This document shows, one piece after another, positions 1 through 9,721 of a stretch of 64,000 nucleotides of DNA. Below the pieces are notes generated by a model. The model had not been told where the DNA came from. It worked only from the letters and a program-made list of their open reading frames with translations, and made no database searches. Position 1 is the first letter of the stretch; every line of letters begins with the position of its first letter. The translations under genes and the position numbers were made by a program. The DNA is from Desulfuromonadaceae bacterium (lineage in GTDB: Bacteria; Desulfobacterota; Desulfuromonadia; Geobacterales; Pseudopelobacteraceae), in the NCBI GenBank assembly GCA_028712075.1, contig JAQTQX010000025.1, positions 1-64,000 on the forward strand, given 5' to 3'.

Positions 1-25
1 GTTCAGACGTGTGCTCTTCCGATCT
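1..25. other. Illumina TruSeq adapter remnant
   Basis: The first 25 bases are identical to the 3' part of the TruSeq read-2 adapter, ending in the well-known GCTCTTCCGATCT. This is library sequence left at the contig end, not genomic DNA. Genomic sequence starts at about position 26. Confidence 0.97.
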
Positions 26-89
26 GTAAGGTCACTGTATAGATGGGCCAGGAATCGAACGGTAACCACGTTATGGATAGATGCCTGGG

Positions 90-620
90 TTATGCGATAA
101 GCCACCTGCGAAACCGTGTGGGAGTTGAGGTGCCGAGGAGCAGCGGGTAGTAGTCCGACAGACGGATTTCAATCCGGACCTGCTCGGGGGTGCGGATGAC
201 GGCAAAGCGGAGGTGCCCCCGATTACAAAAATCACGCTGTACGAGGAACCCTCCGTTAATAAAGAGGTCTGCGTTGGTAATAGCTCCGTTGCGGGTGATG
301 ACCGGAAAATTCAAGCAGATAAGCGGTACTCCCGATAACTTTAGTGCAATGCAGTCAGCGGTGCGCTGCGGCCTGACAAGGCCCACTGTGAATGTACGGA
401 GGTAGGCCAGGTAGCGCTCGACGATCTTCTCAACGGTAAGTACTGACGCACAGTCGGCCGTCAGAGCTATCCACTGATGGGAGTGCACCGAACCATCATT
501 CCTGAGTACTTGATGAAACGTTATTTGTAGTTCCCGATGCGGCATCAATTCCTCGAATACTTCACACGCCGTGATACTAAACTGATTCGATCCATATTTC
601 CAGTCATAGCGTTTCCGCAC
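90..620 (-). CDS. Hypothetical protein, frameshifted and truncated by contig end
   Basis: I do not recognise the family. The open frame gives 176 residues with mixed alpha/beta composition, no signal peptide and no membrane segment. It stops shortly after the residues RRWL, but one frame over the reading continues without a stop from about position 100 to the adapter at 25 (AYRITQASIHNVVTVRFL and on). Adding one T to the TT run at about 98-101 would join the two parts as RRWLYRITQA, so the visible stop at 90 is probably caused by a single-base deletion or an assembly error at a low-coverage contig end. The true C-terminus lies outside the window. Confidence 0.5.
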   Translation of the reverse strand: MRKRYDWKYGSNQFSITACEVFEELMPHRELQITFHQVLRNDGSVHSHQWIALTADCASVLTVEKIVERYLAYLRTFTVGLVRPQRTADCIALKLSGVPLICLNFPVITRNGAITNADLFINGGFLVQRDFCNRGHLRFAVIRTPEQVRIEIRLSDYYPLLLGTSTPTRFRRWLIA

Positions 621-842
621 GGTGTGATCCGTCGTTCGCAGTCCGAGGTTCAGGTGCGGGTACTTGGCGTCCTGCTTAGCGACGATAAACCTTGAAACTT
701 TTGAACGCTTCAGTGTATAAACAACCGGTACGCGGTAGTTACCCGCCGGGCCCGTAGCCCGATTTTAACCAGCTGTATTTCCTCGGTAAAATGTCATATT
801 TTCAGCTAACGCATCTATTAACCTGAAATTCCTGGAGCCTGT

Positions 843-1613
843 GTGAAAATCTGTTCGCTGGCGAGCGGCAGCAAAGGTAATTGTCTCTATCTAGAAAGTG
901 GTGACACCCGGGTTTTGGTTGATGTCGGCTTGTCACTGCGCGAAACGTTGCTGCGTATGGATCATGCCGGCATCGATGCCGCACGTGTCAATGCGATACT
1001 GGTTACCCATGAGCACATTGACCATATCCGGAGTGCCGGTTCGTTTGCGCGCAAGTTCAATGTACCCGTTTTTGTCAGCCATCTCGTGCGGGAAAAAGCC
1101 GACAAGTATTTCAAAAAAACGCAGCTACACGTGTTTGAATCGGGGTCTGCGATCACCTTCAGGGATGTAGTTATCGATCCGGTGCCGATCACCCACGACA
1201 GTTGCGATCCGGTTGGCTTCATCATCGAATCCCGAGAGGGACGTGCCGCTTCGGTTACCGATTTGGGTATTGTTACGCGTCTTGTCCTTGAAAAACTGCG
1301 CGGCTGCCGCTTTATAAACCTTGAGTCAAACCACGATGTTGATATGCTGATGAACGGCCCGTATCCGTGGGAACTCAAACAGCGCATCAAATCCCGCCAT
1401 GGCCATATTTCCAATGAAGAATCTCTGGAACTGCTGCATCAGCTTGCCCATGAAGGATTGGAGGCGCTGGTGATGGCGCACTTGTCCGAAGTGAACAATC
1501 ATCCCGATCATGTCGTGCGCTCTACGCAGTCATTCTTGCGCGACCAGAATGTCTGCGCGCCGCTGATAATCATAGGTGATCAGTATCGGGCCAGTTGTCT
1601 GATGGAGATTTAA
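843..1613 (+). CDS. Metallo-beta-lactamase-fold hydrolase (YycJ/WalJ-like)
   Basis: A 256-residue metallo-beta-lactamase-fold protein. It begins with the CSLASGSKGNC-type N-terminus of the YycJ/WalJ group, and the metal-binding motif is THEHIDH (about residues 55-61). A later His (THD near residue 120) and the ESNHD segment (about 161-165) supply further ligands. The family is implicated in DNA processing or repair as a 5'-3' exonuclease-like enzyme, but the substrate is not proven here. The start is GTG at 843; the ATG of purB lies 34 bp after its stop, so the two are probably cotranscribed. Confidence 0.85.
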   Translation: MKICSLASGSKGNCLYLESGDTRVLVDVGLSLRETLLRMDHAGIDAARVNAILVTHEHIDHIRSAGSFARKFNVPVFVSHLVREKADKYFKKTQLHVFESGSAITFRDVVIDPVPITHDSCDPVGFIIESREGRAASVTDLGIVTRLVLEKLRGCRFINLESNHDVDMLMNGPYPWELKQRIKSRHGHISNEESLELLHQLAHEGLEALVMAHLSEVNNHPDHVVRSTQSFLRDQNVCAPLIIIGDQYRASCLMEI

Positions 1614-1646
1614 CACCAAAAACAATAATGAAGAGGAGCTTTACCA

Positions 1647-2942
1647 ATGATCCCACGCTACACCCGACCTGACATGGCAAAAATATGGGAACCGGAAAAC
1701 CGTTTCCGCATCTGGCTGGAAATTGAGACGCTGGCCTGCGAGGCTCAGGCTGAGCTGGGGGTAATCCCTAAGGAAGTCGTGCCGATTATCCGCGCGAAAG
1801 GTAATTTCAATATCGAGCGGATCGATGCGATCGAGCTGGAAGTCAAGCATGACGTGATCGCCTTTCTGACATCTGTTGCCGAATTTGTCGGCCCGGAGGC
1901 TCGTTTCATCCACCAGGGGATGACGTCGTCCGATGTTCTGGACACCTGCCTGTCGGTGCAGATGACCCAGGCAGCTGACGAGCTGCTGGCCGATATTGAT
2001 ATGCTTCTGGAGTCTCTTAAAATTCGGGCCATGGAGCACAAAAACACGGTTTGCATGGGACGCTCTCACGGCATTCATGCCGAACCGGTCACGTTCGGGC
2101 TGAAACTTGCTTCCTTTTATGCCGAAATGCAGCGCAACCGCACCCGATTGCAGGCTGCTCGCGAGAATATCGCCACCGGGGCCATTTCCGGCGCGGTTGG
2201 TACTTTCGCCAATATCGATCCGTTTGTGGAGGAGTACGTCTGTGCAAAAATGGGGCTTGTGCCTGAACCGGTCTCATCCCAGGTAATTCCGCGCGACCGT
2301 CATGCGGAATATTTTTGTGTTCTGTCGATCATCGCTTCAACTATGGAACGGATCGCCATTGAAGTGCGTCACCTGCAGCGAACGGAAGTCCTTGAGGCTG
2401 AAGAGCAGTTTACCAAGGGGCAGAAGGGATCATCGGCCATGCCGCACAAGCGCAATCCGATCCTCTCCGAGAACCTGACCGGCCAGGCCCGCTACGTTCG
2501 CGCCATGTGCATTCCGGCTCTGGAAAATGTAGCCCTCTGGCATGAGCGCGATATCTCGCACTCCTCGGTTGAACGCTATATTGCGCCGGATGCGACCGTG
2601 GCCCTTGATTTTTCGCTGCGACGCCTCAACGGTCTGATTCGCAATCTGGTCGTATATCCCGAAAACATGATCAGAAACCTTAACCAGATGAAGGGGCTGG
2701 TGTTCTCGCAAAAAATTCTGCTCGATTTGACCCAGGCAGGGGTATCGCGTGAAAATTCGTATCGTCTGGTGCAGAAAAACGCCATGAAAGTATGGGAAGA
2801 GGGGAAAGATTTTCAGACGGAACTGCTCGCCGACCAGGACGTGGTCGGAGCACTCGGTGAAGCGAAAATTCGTGAATCATTCAACCTGAATTATCATCTC
2901 AAGCACGTCGATACCATTTTCAAGCGGGTGTTTGGTGACTAG
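1647..2942 (+). CDS. purB: Adenylosuccinate lyase
   Basis: A 431-residue enzyme of the fumarase/aspartase superfamily. It acts twice in purine synthesis, releasing fumarate from SAICAR and from adenylosuccinate. The start is the MIPRYTRPDM sequence typical of PurB. The active-site TSSDVLDT stretch lies near residue 90, the GRSHGIHAEP segment near 138, and the superfamily signature GSSAMPHKRNP near 262. The ATG has a good AGGAG site upstream. It heads the purine cluster, and the mscS start codon overlaps its end. Confidence 0.97.
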   Translation: MIPRYTRPDMAKIWEPENRFRIWLEIETLACEAQAELGVIPKEVVPIIRAKGNFNIERIDAIELEVKHDVIAFLTSVAEFVGPEARFIHQGMTSSDVLDTCLSVQMTQAADELLADIDMLLESLKIRAMEHKNTVCMGRSHGIHAEPVTFGLKLASFYAEMQRNRTRLQAARENIATGAISGAVGTFANIDPFVEEYVCAKMGLVPEPVSSQVIPRDRHAEYFCVLSIIASTMERIAIEVRHLQRTEVLEAEEQFTKGQKGSSAMPHKRNPILSENLTGQARYVRAMCIPALENVALWHERDISHSSVERYIAPDATVALDFSLRRLNGLIRNLVVYPENMIRNLNQMKGLVFSQKILLDLTQAGVSRENSYRLVQKNAMKVWEEGKDFQTELLADQDVVGALGEAKIRESFNLNYHLKHVDTIFKRVFGD

Positions 2943-4032
2943 AATTATCGCTTTCATAGAGGGGCTGCTCTCGGCTCAGGATAACGATGGGTTCCTGCTG
3001 TTCTGGGCCAAAGAGATGCTTGGCGCGCTGCTTGTTCTTGCCCTGTTCTGGATGCTGTCGCACCTGGTTGTCATGCTGCTGAACAAGTGGGGAAGACGCC
3101 TGACCGCATTTACTTCGACCGATCTTGATGATCGGCTGCTGCAGCGGATTGTCCCGCATATTTCGAGATTATTTATCGTATTCGGCGTCTATCTGGCACT
3201 TCGTTCCCTGCCTCTGCACGAAAAGCTTGTGATGGTCGCCTCCGGCGTTATCTACGTCATTCTTGTCGTAATTGTGTGCAACGTGATTTACCACGCTCTC
3301 GATGAATTGATGAAATGGTATGTCATTCGTCAGCAGGATGGCTCCGGAGCCGTCATGTCGCGCCAGATGGTACCGGTGGCGGAGAAGATTGTCTCACTGT
3401 TTCTTATGGGTGCTGCGCTGATTGTCGTTCTGAAGCATTTCAATTATGATATTTTCTCTCTCGTTACTGCGCTCGGCATCGGGTCGCTGGCCATCGGCAT
3501 GGCTGCCAAGGACACGCTGGCCCATATGATTTCCGGTTTTACCATTATGCTTGATCGACCGTTTCGCATCGGCGACCGCATTCAGCTTGTTGGAGGGCAG
3601 ATCGGCGATGTTGCTGATATCGGTCTGCGCAGCACCAAAATAAAAACGTTGGATAACCAGCTTCTGATCATCCCCAATTCCGACCTCTGCAACACCATGC
3701 TGACCAATCAGGCTTTTCCCAACAGTCGCTCCAAAGGGCGCATCAATATCGGTGTCTCTTACGATAGTGACGTGGAACAGGTAAAGCAGCTGCTGGTGGC
3801 TACTGCATCTGAAGTAGACACGGTTTTGTCAGACCCCGCACCCGAAGCATTTTTTGTCAGCTTTGGCGATTCAGCCCTCAACATGGCCCTTTTTTTCTGG
3901 GTGGAAGAATACAGCACGTTGTTTGCAACCACTGATAAAATCAATTCCCTCATTATAAAAAGGTTTGCCGAACATTCTATCGAAATTCCGTTCCCGATTA
4001 GAACGGTGAAAATGCAAAAAGGAACAGACTGA
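2932..4032 (+). CDS. MscS-family mechanosensitive channel
   Basis: An integral membrane protein of 366 residues. There are about four N-terminal hydrophobic segments, then the MscS pore helix and beta domain: the SLAIGMAAKDTLAHMISGF stretch matches the Gly/Ala-rich TM3 of MscS, followed by the DRPFRIGDRI beta-domain entry and a C-terminal alpha/beta cage ending in IPFPIRTVKM. The predicted job is release of osmolytes on hypo-osmotic shock. The start is TTG (2932) or the adjacent GTG (2935), both inside the end of purB, and purL follows 1 bp after the stop, so it is embedded in the pur operon by translational coupling. Confidence 0.9.
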   Translation: MVTRIIAFIEGLLSAQDNDGFLLFWAKEMLGALLVLALFWMLSHLVVMLLNKWGRRLTAFTSTDLDDRLLQRIVPHISRLFIVFGVYLALRSLPLHEKLVMVASGVIYVILVVIVCNVIYHALDELMKWYVIRQQDGSGAVMSRQMVPVAEKIVSLFLMGAALIVVLKHFNYDIFSLVTALGIGSLAIGMAAKDTLAHMISGFTIMLDRPFRIGDRIQLVGGQIGDVADIGLRSTKIKTLDNQLLIIPNSDLCNTMLTNQAFPNSRSKGRINIGVSYDSDVEQVKQLLVATASEVDTVLSDPAPEAFFVSFGDSALNMALFFWVEEYSTLFATTDKINSLIIKRFAEHSIEIPFPIRTVKMQKGTD

Positions 4033-4033
4033 T

Positions 4034-7024
4034 ATGGCGAAGCGAATTGAAGTAGCATTACGGGCTGGTGTGCGCGATGCGAGAGGCGAACGCATCAAAC
4101 GTGAGATTGATCATTTTCTGCATCTGAACGTTGAGGATGTTCGTACTCTTGACGTGTACACGGTTGATGCGGCCCTGACAAAAAATGAGCTGGAACAGGC
4201 AGCAGCCGGCCCTTTCAGCGATCCGGTAATCCAGACATGGAGCATCGACCTGCCCTTGGCGACCGGCTTTGATTATGCAGTTGAAGTCGGTTTTCGTCCC
4301 GGTGTAACCGACAACGTAGGTCGCACCGCCCGGGAAGCGGTCGCCTATCTGACCGGACGTCCGTTTGCCGAAGGTGAGAACGTCTATTATTCGGTACAGT
4401 TCCTTCTTGCGGGTGGTTTGACGATTGTCGATGTTGAGAAAATTGTTACCGGCCTGCTCTGTAACACGCTTATCCAGCGATACAGCATCCTGTCAGCCGT
4501 TGATTTCAGTGCGAAAGGTGGCTTTCCGCCATTCGTACCAAAAGTCAGTGGTGCCACAAAAGTCGAGGTGCGCGAGATTGACCTGGAAGTCCCGGACGAT
4601 GAATTGCTCAAAATCAGCAAGGATGGCGTACTGGCTCTGACGCTGGAGGAGATGCAAATTATTCAGGGGCAGTACCGCGATCCGAAGGTGCTCGCGGCAC
4701 GCAAGGAGTTCGGGCTCGGCGCGAAGCCGACCGATGTGGAGCTGGAATGCCTGGCTCAGACCTGGTCGGAACACTGCAAGCACAAGATTTTTGCCGGCAC
4801 CGTGCAGTACGAGGATGAAAACGGCAACAGGCAGGAGATCAAGTCGTTGTTCAAGTCATTCATCCAGCGTACGACCAAAGATGTCCGCGAGCGGATGGGT
4901 GATAAGGATTTCTGTCTCTCCGTCTTCAAGGACAACGCCGGCGTCATTAAATTCAATGACCGGCATTCACTGGTGTTCAAGGTTGAAACGCACAATTCTC
5001 CATCGGCGCTTGATCCGTACGGCGGTGCGCTGACCGGCATCGTCGGCGTCAATCGTGATCCGTTCGGTACCGGACAAGGGGCAAAGCTGATCTTCAATAC
5101 CGATGTGTTCTGTTTTGCCGATCCGTTTTACGCCAAGCCGCTCCCCAGCCGTTTGCTACATCCCCGACGTATTTACGAGGGAGTTGTGGAGGGGGTCGAA
5201 CATGGCGGCAACAAGAGCGGCATTCCGACCGTCAACGGATCCCTCGTTTTCGACGAGCGCTTTGCCGGCAAGCCGCTGGTGTTCTGCGGTACCGCAGGGT
5301 TAATGCCCGCTGTGGTGAATGGCCAGCCGGGACACGACAAATATATCAAACCGGGCGATCTGATTGTTATGACCGGCGGGCGTATCGGCAAGGATGGCAT
5401 CCACGGTGCCACCTTCTCTTCCGAGGAGCTGAACGAAAACTCGCCGGTAACGGCGGTACAGATCGGTGATCCGATTACCCAGAAACGGATGTTTGACTTC
5501 CTGATTCGCGCCCGTGACAAGGGGTTGTATCGTTTTATCACCGACAACGGTGCCGGCGGTCTGTCATCTTCCATCGGTGAAATGGCGGGCGAATGCGGCG
5601 GCTGCCGGATGGACCTTGCCAGGGCACCGCTTAAATACCCCGGACTGAATCCGTGGGAAATCCTTATTTCTGAAGCCCAGGAACGGATGAGTCTGGCCGT
5701 GCCGCCCGAACAGATTGACGAATTTTGTGCCATGGCGGTACGCTTTGGTGTTGAAGCCACAGTACTGGGTGAATTTACCGATAACGGTGTCTTTCACATG
5801 CTCTATGGTGACCGCACCGTGGCCTGGCTGCCAATGGAATTCATGCACGAGGGGTTGCCCCCCATGCAGCTGCCGGCCAAGTGGACGCCCCCTCAGCATG
5901 CCGAACCGATGCTGGATGAAAAAGGGAATTACACCGATGACCTGAAGAAACTGTTGTCCGCTTTGAATATCTGCTCCAAGGAATCGGTTGTCCGCCGCTA
6001 TGACCATGAAGTGCAGGGGGGGTCTGTTGTCAAGCCATTCAGCGGCGTCAACAATGACGGCCCTTCCGATGCCGCCATCGTCAGGCCGATCCTCGATTCA
6101 TTCGAAGGTGTTGTGACCGCTCATGGTATCTGTCCCCGATATTCGGACATCGATACCTATCATATGACCGCTAACGCCGTTGACGAGGCGCTGCGCAACT
6201 ATGTGGCGGTCGGTGGTTCGCTGGACCTTGTTGCCGGTCTGGACAACTTTTGCTGGTGCGATCCGGTCCAGTCAGATAAAACCCCCGACGGCGCCTATAA
6301 AATGGCGCAGTTGGTCCGTTCCAATCAGGCACTCTACGATGTCTGCATGGCGTATAACCTGCCGCTCATCTCCGGCAAGGATTCCATGAAGAATGATTTT
6401 TATGATGGCACAACCAAGATTTCCATTCCTCCCACGTTGCTCTTTTCCGTTATCGGCAAGATTGAGGATGCCCGAAAAGCCGTCACCATGGATGTTAAAC
6501 GGCCGGGTGACATTGTGTACCTGCTTGGCGCAACCGGTGACGAGCTGGGTGGCTCTGAGTATTTTGCGCTCTCCGGTTCAATAGGCAACAAGGTACCGCT
6601 GGTGGATGCCGCCACGGCGTACCAGCGCTATCAGGCGTATCACGGAGCGGTTAATCAGGGGAGCGTTGCTTCCTGCCACGACCTCTCCGACGGCGGTCTG
6701 GCGGTTGCGGCTGCCGAGTCGGCTTTTGCCGGTGGTTACGGTATGAACCTTGATCTCTCTCGCGTATCCTGGAAAGGTGATGAGGCTGGCAAGAACGATT
6801 GCGCGCTGCTCTTCTCGGAATCTGCGTCCCGTCATTTGATAACGGTCCACCCGGAGCAGCGCAAGCAGTTCGAGAATATCATGCACGGCAACTGCTTTGC
6901 TTCCATCGGGGTTGTGACGGAAGAGACTAAACTTGCAATTACCGGACTGAACGGTGATGCTGTTATCACAGCATGTCTGGCTGAGTTGAAAGAGGCGTGG
7001 CAGCAGACGTTGCGGGAACTGTAG
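4034..7024 (+). CDS. purL: FGAM synthase, PurS-like/PurL fusion
   Basis: Phosphoribosylformylglycinamidine synthase, 996 residues, the ATP-dependent fourth step of purine synthesis. About the first 170 residues look like two PurS-type domains (MAKRIEVALRAGVRDARGE..., then FDYAVEVGFRPGVTDNVGR...), equivalent to the N-terminal domain of the large E. coli enzyme. The rest is the PurL catalytic core with QTWSEHCKHK (near 237), ETHNSPSAL (near 318) and the second half's CHDLSDGGL. No C-terminal glutaminase domain is present; that role falls to purQ at 8894. The architecture is intermediate between the PurSQL complex and the single-chain enzyme. Confidence 0.95.
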   Translation: MAKRIEVALRAGVRDARGERIKREIDHFLHLNVEDVRTLDVYTVDAALTKNELEQAAAGPFSDPVIQTWSIDLPLATGFDYAVEVGFRPGVTDNVGRTAREAVAYLTGRPFAEGENVYYSVQFLLAGGLTIVDVEKIVTGLLCNTLIQRYSILSAVDFSAKGGFPPFVPKVSGATKVEVREIDLEVPDDELLKISKDGVLALTLEEMQIIQGQYRDPKVLAARKEFGLGAKPTDVELECLAQTWSEHCKHKIFAGTVQYEDENGNRQEIKSLFKSFIQRTTKDVRERMGDKDFCLSVFKDNAGVIKFNDRHSLVFKVETHNSPSALDPYGGALTGIVGVNRDPFGTGQGAKLIFNTDVFCFADPFYAKPLPSRLLHPRRIYEGVVEGVEHGGNKSGIPTVNGSLVFDERFAGKPLVFCGTAGLMPAVVNGQPGHDKYIKPGDLIVMTGGRIGKDGIHGATFSSEELNENSPVTAVQIGDPITQKRMFDFLIRARDKGLYRFITDNGAGGLSSSIGEMAGECGGCRMDLARAPLKYPGLNPWEILISEAQERMSLAVPPEQIDEFCAMAVRFGVEATVLGEFTDNGVFHMLYGDRTVAWLPMEFMHEGLPPMQLPAKWTPPQHAEPMLDEKGNYTDDLKKLLSALNICSKESVVRRYDHEVQGGSVVKPFSGVNNDGPSDAAIVRPILDSFEGVVTAHGICPRYSDIDTYHMTANAVDEALRNYVAVGGSLDLVAGLDNFCWCDPVQSDKTPDGAYKMAQLVRSNQALYDVCMAYNLPLISGKDSMKNDFYDGTTKISIPPTLLFSVIGKIEDARKAVTMDVKRPGDIVYLLGATGDELGGSEYFALSGSIGNKVPLVDAATAYQRYQAYHGAVNQGSVASCHDLSDGGLAVAAAESAFAGGYGMNLDLSRVSWKGDEAGKNDCALLFSESASRHLITVHPEQRKQFENIMHGNCFASIGVVTEETKLAITGLNGDAVITACLAELKEAWQQTLREL

Positions 7025-7027
7025 CGT

Positions 7028-8851
7028 TTGGGCGAACAAGCAGCCATTCACCATACCCTGAAAACGGTCTTTGGTTTTCACCAGTTTCGTGCTCCGCAGC
7101 AGGAGGTCATCGAACGGGTAGTTGCTGGTGAGGATGTCTTTCTGGTCATGCCGACCGGCGGCGGCAAGTCGCTTTGCTACCAGGTGCCGGCGCTGCATCG
7201 GGATGGTGTGGCAATTGTTGTCTCACCGCTGATCGCGCTGATGAAGGATCAGGTTGATGCGCTGCTCGACAACGGCGTGCGCGCCGCCTGTCTCAATTCA
7301 TCGCTGACATCTGACGAAGCACGTTTTGTACTGCGCCAGGTACACCGCAACGAGCTTGACCTGTTGTACGTTGCACCGGAACGGCTGCTGCTGAGCGATT
7401 TTCTGGGTGTGCTGGCCAGCGTAAAACTGGCGCTGTTTGCCATTGACGAGGCGCACTGCATCTCTCAGTGGGGGCACGATTTCCGTCCTGATTATGTGAA
7501 ACTGGGGCAGCTTCGAAGTACGTTCCCGGACGTTCCGATTGTAGCGATGACGGCCACGGCGGATCCGGAGACCCGCAAGGATATTGTCAGACAGTTGGGG
7601 ATCGGGCAGGCTACGGTGTTTGTTGCCGGATTCGATCGCCCGAACATAACGTACACTGTTGTACCGAAGCAGAAGCCGTTCGTGCAGTTGACCCGGTTTT
7701 TGAATGGTCGTGATGATGAGTCCGGAATCATCTACGCCCTGAGCAGGAAGCGGGTCGAGCAGATTGCCGGCCAGTTGCAAAATGCAGGATTTTCCGCTGC
7801 CGCATACCACGCCGGGCTGTCCGACAAGGAGCGGAGCAGGGTGCAAAATGCTTTTCGCTGCGACGATCTGCGGATTGTAGTGGCCACTGTGGCGTTTGGC
7901 ATGGGGATCGACAAGCCGAACGTCCGGTTTGTTGTTCATTATGACATGCCGAAGAGCATTGAGAGTTACTATCAGGAGACCGGCCGGGCCGGACGTGATG
8001 GCCTCCCTTCCGAGGCGCTGATGCTGTTCGGAATGGGAGATGTCATGACTGCCCGTTCGTTGATTGAAAACAGCGACAATGCCGAACGGGTGCGGGTCGA
8101 ACTCCAGAAACTGAATGCCATGGTCGCCTACGGTGAGGCGCTTACCTGTCGCCGCCGGGCACTGCTCTCCTATTTTGGTGATCAGCGTGATGACGATTGT
8201 GGCAACTGCGATATCTGCACAGATCCGCCGCAGCGTTTCGATGCCAGTAAACAGGCTCAGAAAGCTCTTTCTTGCGTGTACCGGGTTGGTGAGCGGTTTG
8301 GTGTCAGACATGTCGTAGACGTGCTGCGCGGAGCGAAAAATCAGCGCATCACAGACCTGCGCCATGACGAACTGACAACCTACGGCATCGGTGCCGACCT
8401 GTCGACGGTGCAGTGGGAAAACATTTTTCGCCAGCTGATCCACCTTGGCTACCTGGTGCAAGACTTTACCCGCTACGGTGTGCTTGGCTTGTCACCGGCA
8501 GCACGTCCGGTACTCAAAGGTGAAATAGAGGTCATACTCGGCCTGCCACGTGCCGTAATCAAGCCTGAAGAGAAGGTGAAACGTCGCCGTGGGGCTGATT
8601 TCGGGCATCATCAGGAATTGTTCGACAATCTGCGCACACTGCGCAAGAGTATAGCCGATGCAGCCAGGGTGCCGCCGTTCGTTGTCTTCTCCGATGCAAC
8701 ACTGTTGGAAATGGCATCGAGCAGACCGCGTGACGAACGTGAACTGCTGGCGGTCACCGGAGTCGGGGAACATAAGCTGAGCAAATACGGCGTCGCTTTT
8801 CTGACTGTTATAAATGGCCGCGATATTGATTTCGACAAGAGTGGAACATAG
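7028..8851 (+). CDS. recQ: ATP-dependent DNA helicase RecQ
   Basis: A 607-residue 3'-5' superfamily 2 helicase. It has Walker A TGGGKSLCYQ (near 41), DEAH box IDEAHCISQWGHDFRPDY (near 139), SAT-like MTATAD, helicase motif VI with YYQETGRAGRDG (near 315), a zinc-binding region with CRRRALLSYF and CGNCDIC (near 390), an RQC winged-helix region and a C-terminal HRDC domain (about 530-600). The start is TTG 3 bp after the purL stop. It sits between purL and purQ, which is an unusual place for a repair gene and makes it part of a purine transcript. Confidence 0.95.
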   Translation: MGEQAAIHHTLKTVFGFHQFRAPQQEVIERVVAGEDVFLVMPTGGGKSLCYQVPALHRDGVAIVVSPLIALMKDQVDALLDNGVRAACLNSSLTSDEARFVLRQVHRNELDLLYVAPERLLLSDFLGVLASVKLALFAIDEAHCISQWGHDFRPDYVKLGQLRSTFPDVPIVAMTATADPETRKDIVRQLGIGQATVFVAGFDRPNITYTVVPKQKPFVQLTRFLNGRDDESGIIYALSRKRVEQIAGQLQNAGFSAAAYHAGLSDKERSRVQNAFRCDDLRIVVATVAFGMGIDKPNVRFVVHYDMPKSIESYYQETGRAGRDGLPSEALMLFGMGDVMTARSLIENSDNAERVRVELQKLNAMVAYGEALTCRRRALLSYFGDQRDDDCGNCDICTDPPQRFDASKQAQKALSCVYRVGERFGVRHVVDVLRGAKNQRITDLRHDELTTYGIGADLSTVQWENIFRQLIHLGYLVQDFTRYGVLGLSPAARPVLKGEIEVILGLPRAVIKPEEKVKRRRGADFGHHQELFDNLRTLRKSIADAARVPPFVVFSDATLLEMASSRPRDERELLAVTGVGEHKLSKYGVAFLTVINGRDIDFDKSGT

Positions 8852-8893
8852 CAATACAGTGGCAGTACATATGGGTAAGGAGAACAGCACGCA

Positions 8894-9721
8894 ATGAAAC
8901 AGACACGCGCAATCGTTATAACCGGCAACGGCACCAATTGTGAGATGGAGGCGGCTCATGCCTGTAAGCTGGGAGGCTTCGATGAGACTGTTATCGCGCA
9001 CATTGCCGAAATATTATCCGGGGATATCAGGCTTGATGATTTTCACTTTCTCAACCTGACCGGCGGTTTTCTGGACGGTGACGATCTCGGAAGCGCCAAG
9101 GCGCAGGCCAACCGTCTGAAAAATGCCTCAGTCGTCGGCACTGATGAAAAACTGGTCGAACAGTTCACCCGCTTTATCAGTAACGGCAAGCTGATCCTCG
9201 GGGTCTGCAACGGCTTTCAGCTTATGGTCAAGATGGGCATGCTGCCCGGATTTGACGGCAATTATCTGCAGCAGACGGTGACGCTGACCCACAATGATTG
9301 CGGCCGTTTTCAGGACCGCTGGACCTGTCTGAAGGTGGATTCTGATTCCCCCTGCGTTTTCACTAACGGCATCGCCAAAGGGATCTATCTGCCGGTGCGT
9401 CACGGAGAAGGAAAGTTTCTCTGTGATTCCGCTGCAACACTGGCACGGATTGAAGACGGACATCTGGCTGTGCTGCGCTACAGTGACGCCGGCTACACGG
9501 AGGCAGCCACGGAGTTCCCGGTCAATCCGAACGGCTCGACCAATGCCATTGCCGCCCTCTGCGACCCAACCGGTCGCCTGATGGGGATGATGCCGCATCC
9601 GGAGGCTTTTGTTCATTATACCCAGCATCCGCGCTGGACAAGAGAAACTCTTCCTGAAGAGGGTGATGGTCTGGTACTTTATAAAAATGCGGCTGAGCAT
9701 GTGAAAAGGAATCTTATCTGA
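8894..9721 (+). CDS. purQ: FGAM synthase glutaminase subunit
   Basis: Class I glutamine amidotransferase of 275 residues that supplies ammonia to PurL. The nucleophile elbow is GVCNGFQLMVKMG (Cys near 102), with the catalytic His and Glu in MMPHPEAF (near 237). It is longer than the roughly 230-residue Bacillus-type PurQ and resembles the glutaminase domain of large PurL proteins. The ATG follows a GGTAAGGAG ribosome site. Its TGA overlaps the purF ATG (TGATG), which suggests translational coupling. Confidence 0.93.
   Translation: MKQTRAIVITGNGTNCEMEAAHACKLGGFDETVIAHIAEILSGDIRLDDFHFLNLTGGFLDGDDLGSAKAQANRLKNASVVGTDEKLVEQFTRFISNGKLILGVCNGFQLMVKMGMLPGFDGNYLQQTVTLTHNDCGRFQDRWTCLKVDSDSPCVFTNGIAKGIYLPVRHGEGKFLCDSAATLARIEDGHLAVLRYSDAGYTEAATEFPVNPNGSTNAIAALCDPTGRLMGMMPHPEAFVHYTQHPRWTRETLPEEGDGLVLYKNAAEHVKRNLI

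Noticed and set aside
50-75. tRNA T-arm-like word CAGGAATCGAAC near the contig start
   Set aside because: The T-stem does not pair and no acceptor or anticodon arm fits; the other strand reads well as protein.
7298-8461. Long open frame (387 codons) antisense to recQ
   Set aside because: No ribosome site or recognisable domain, and recQ is complete and strongly supported on the plus strand. It is a shadow frame.
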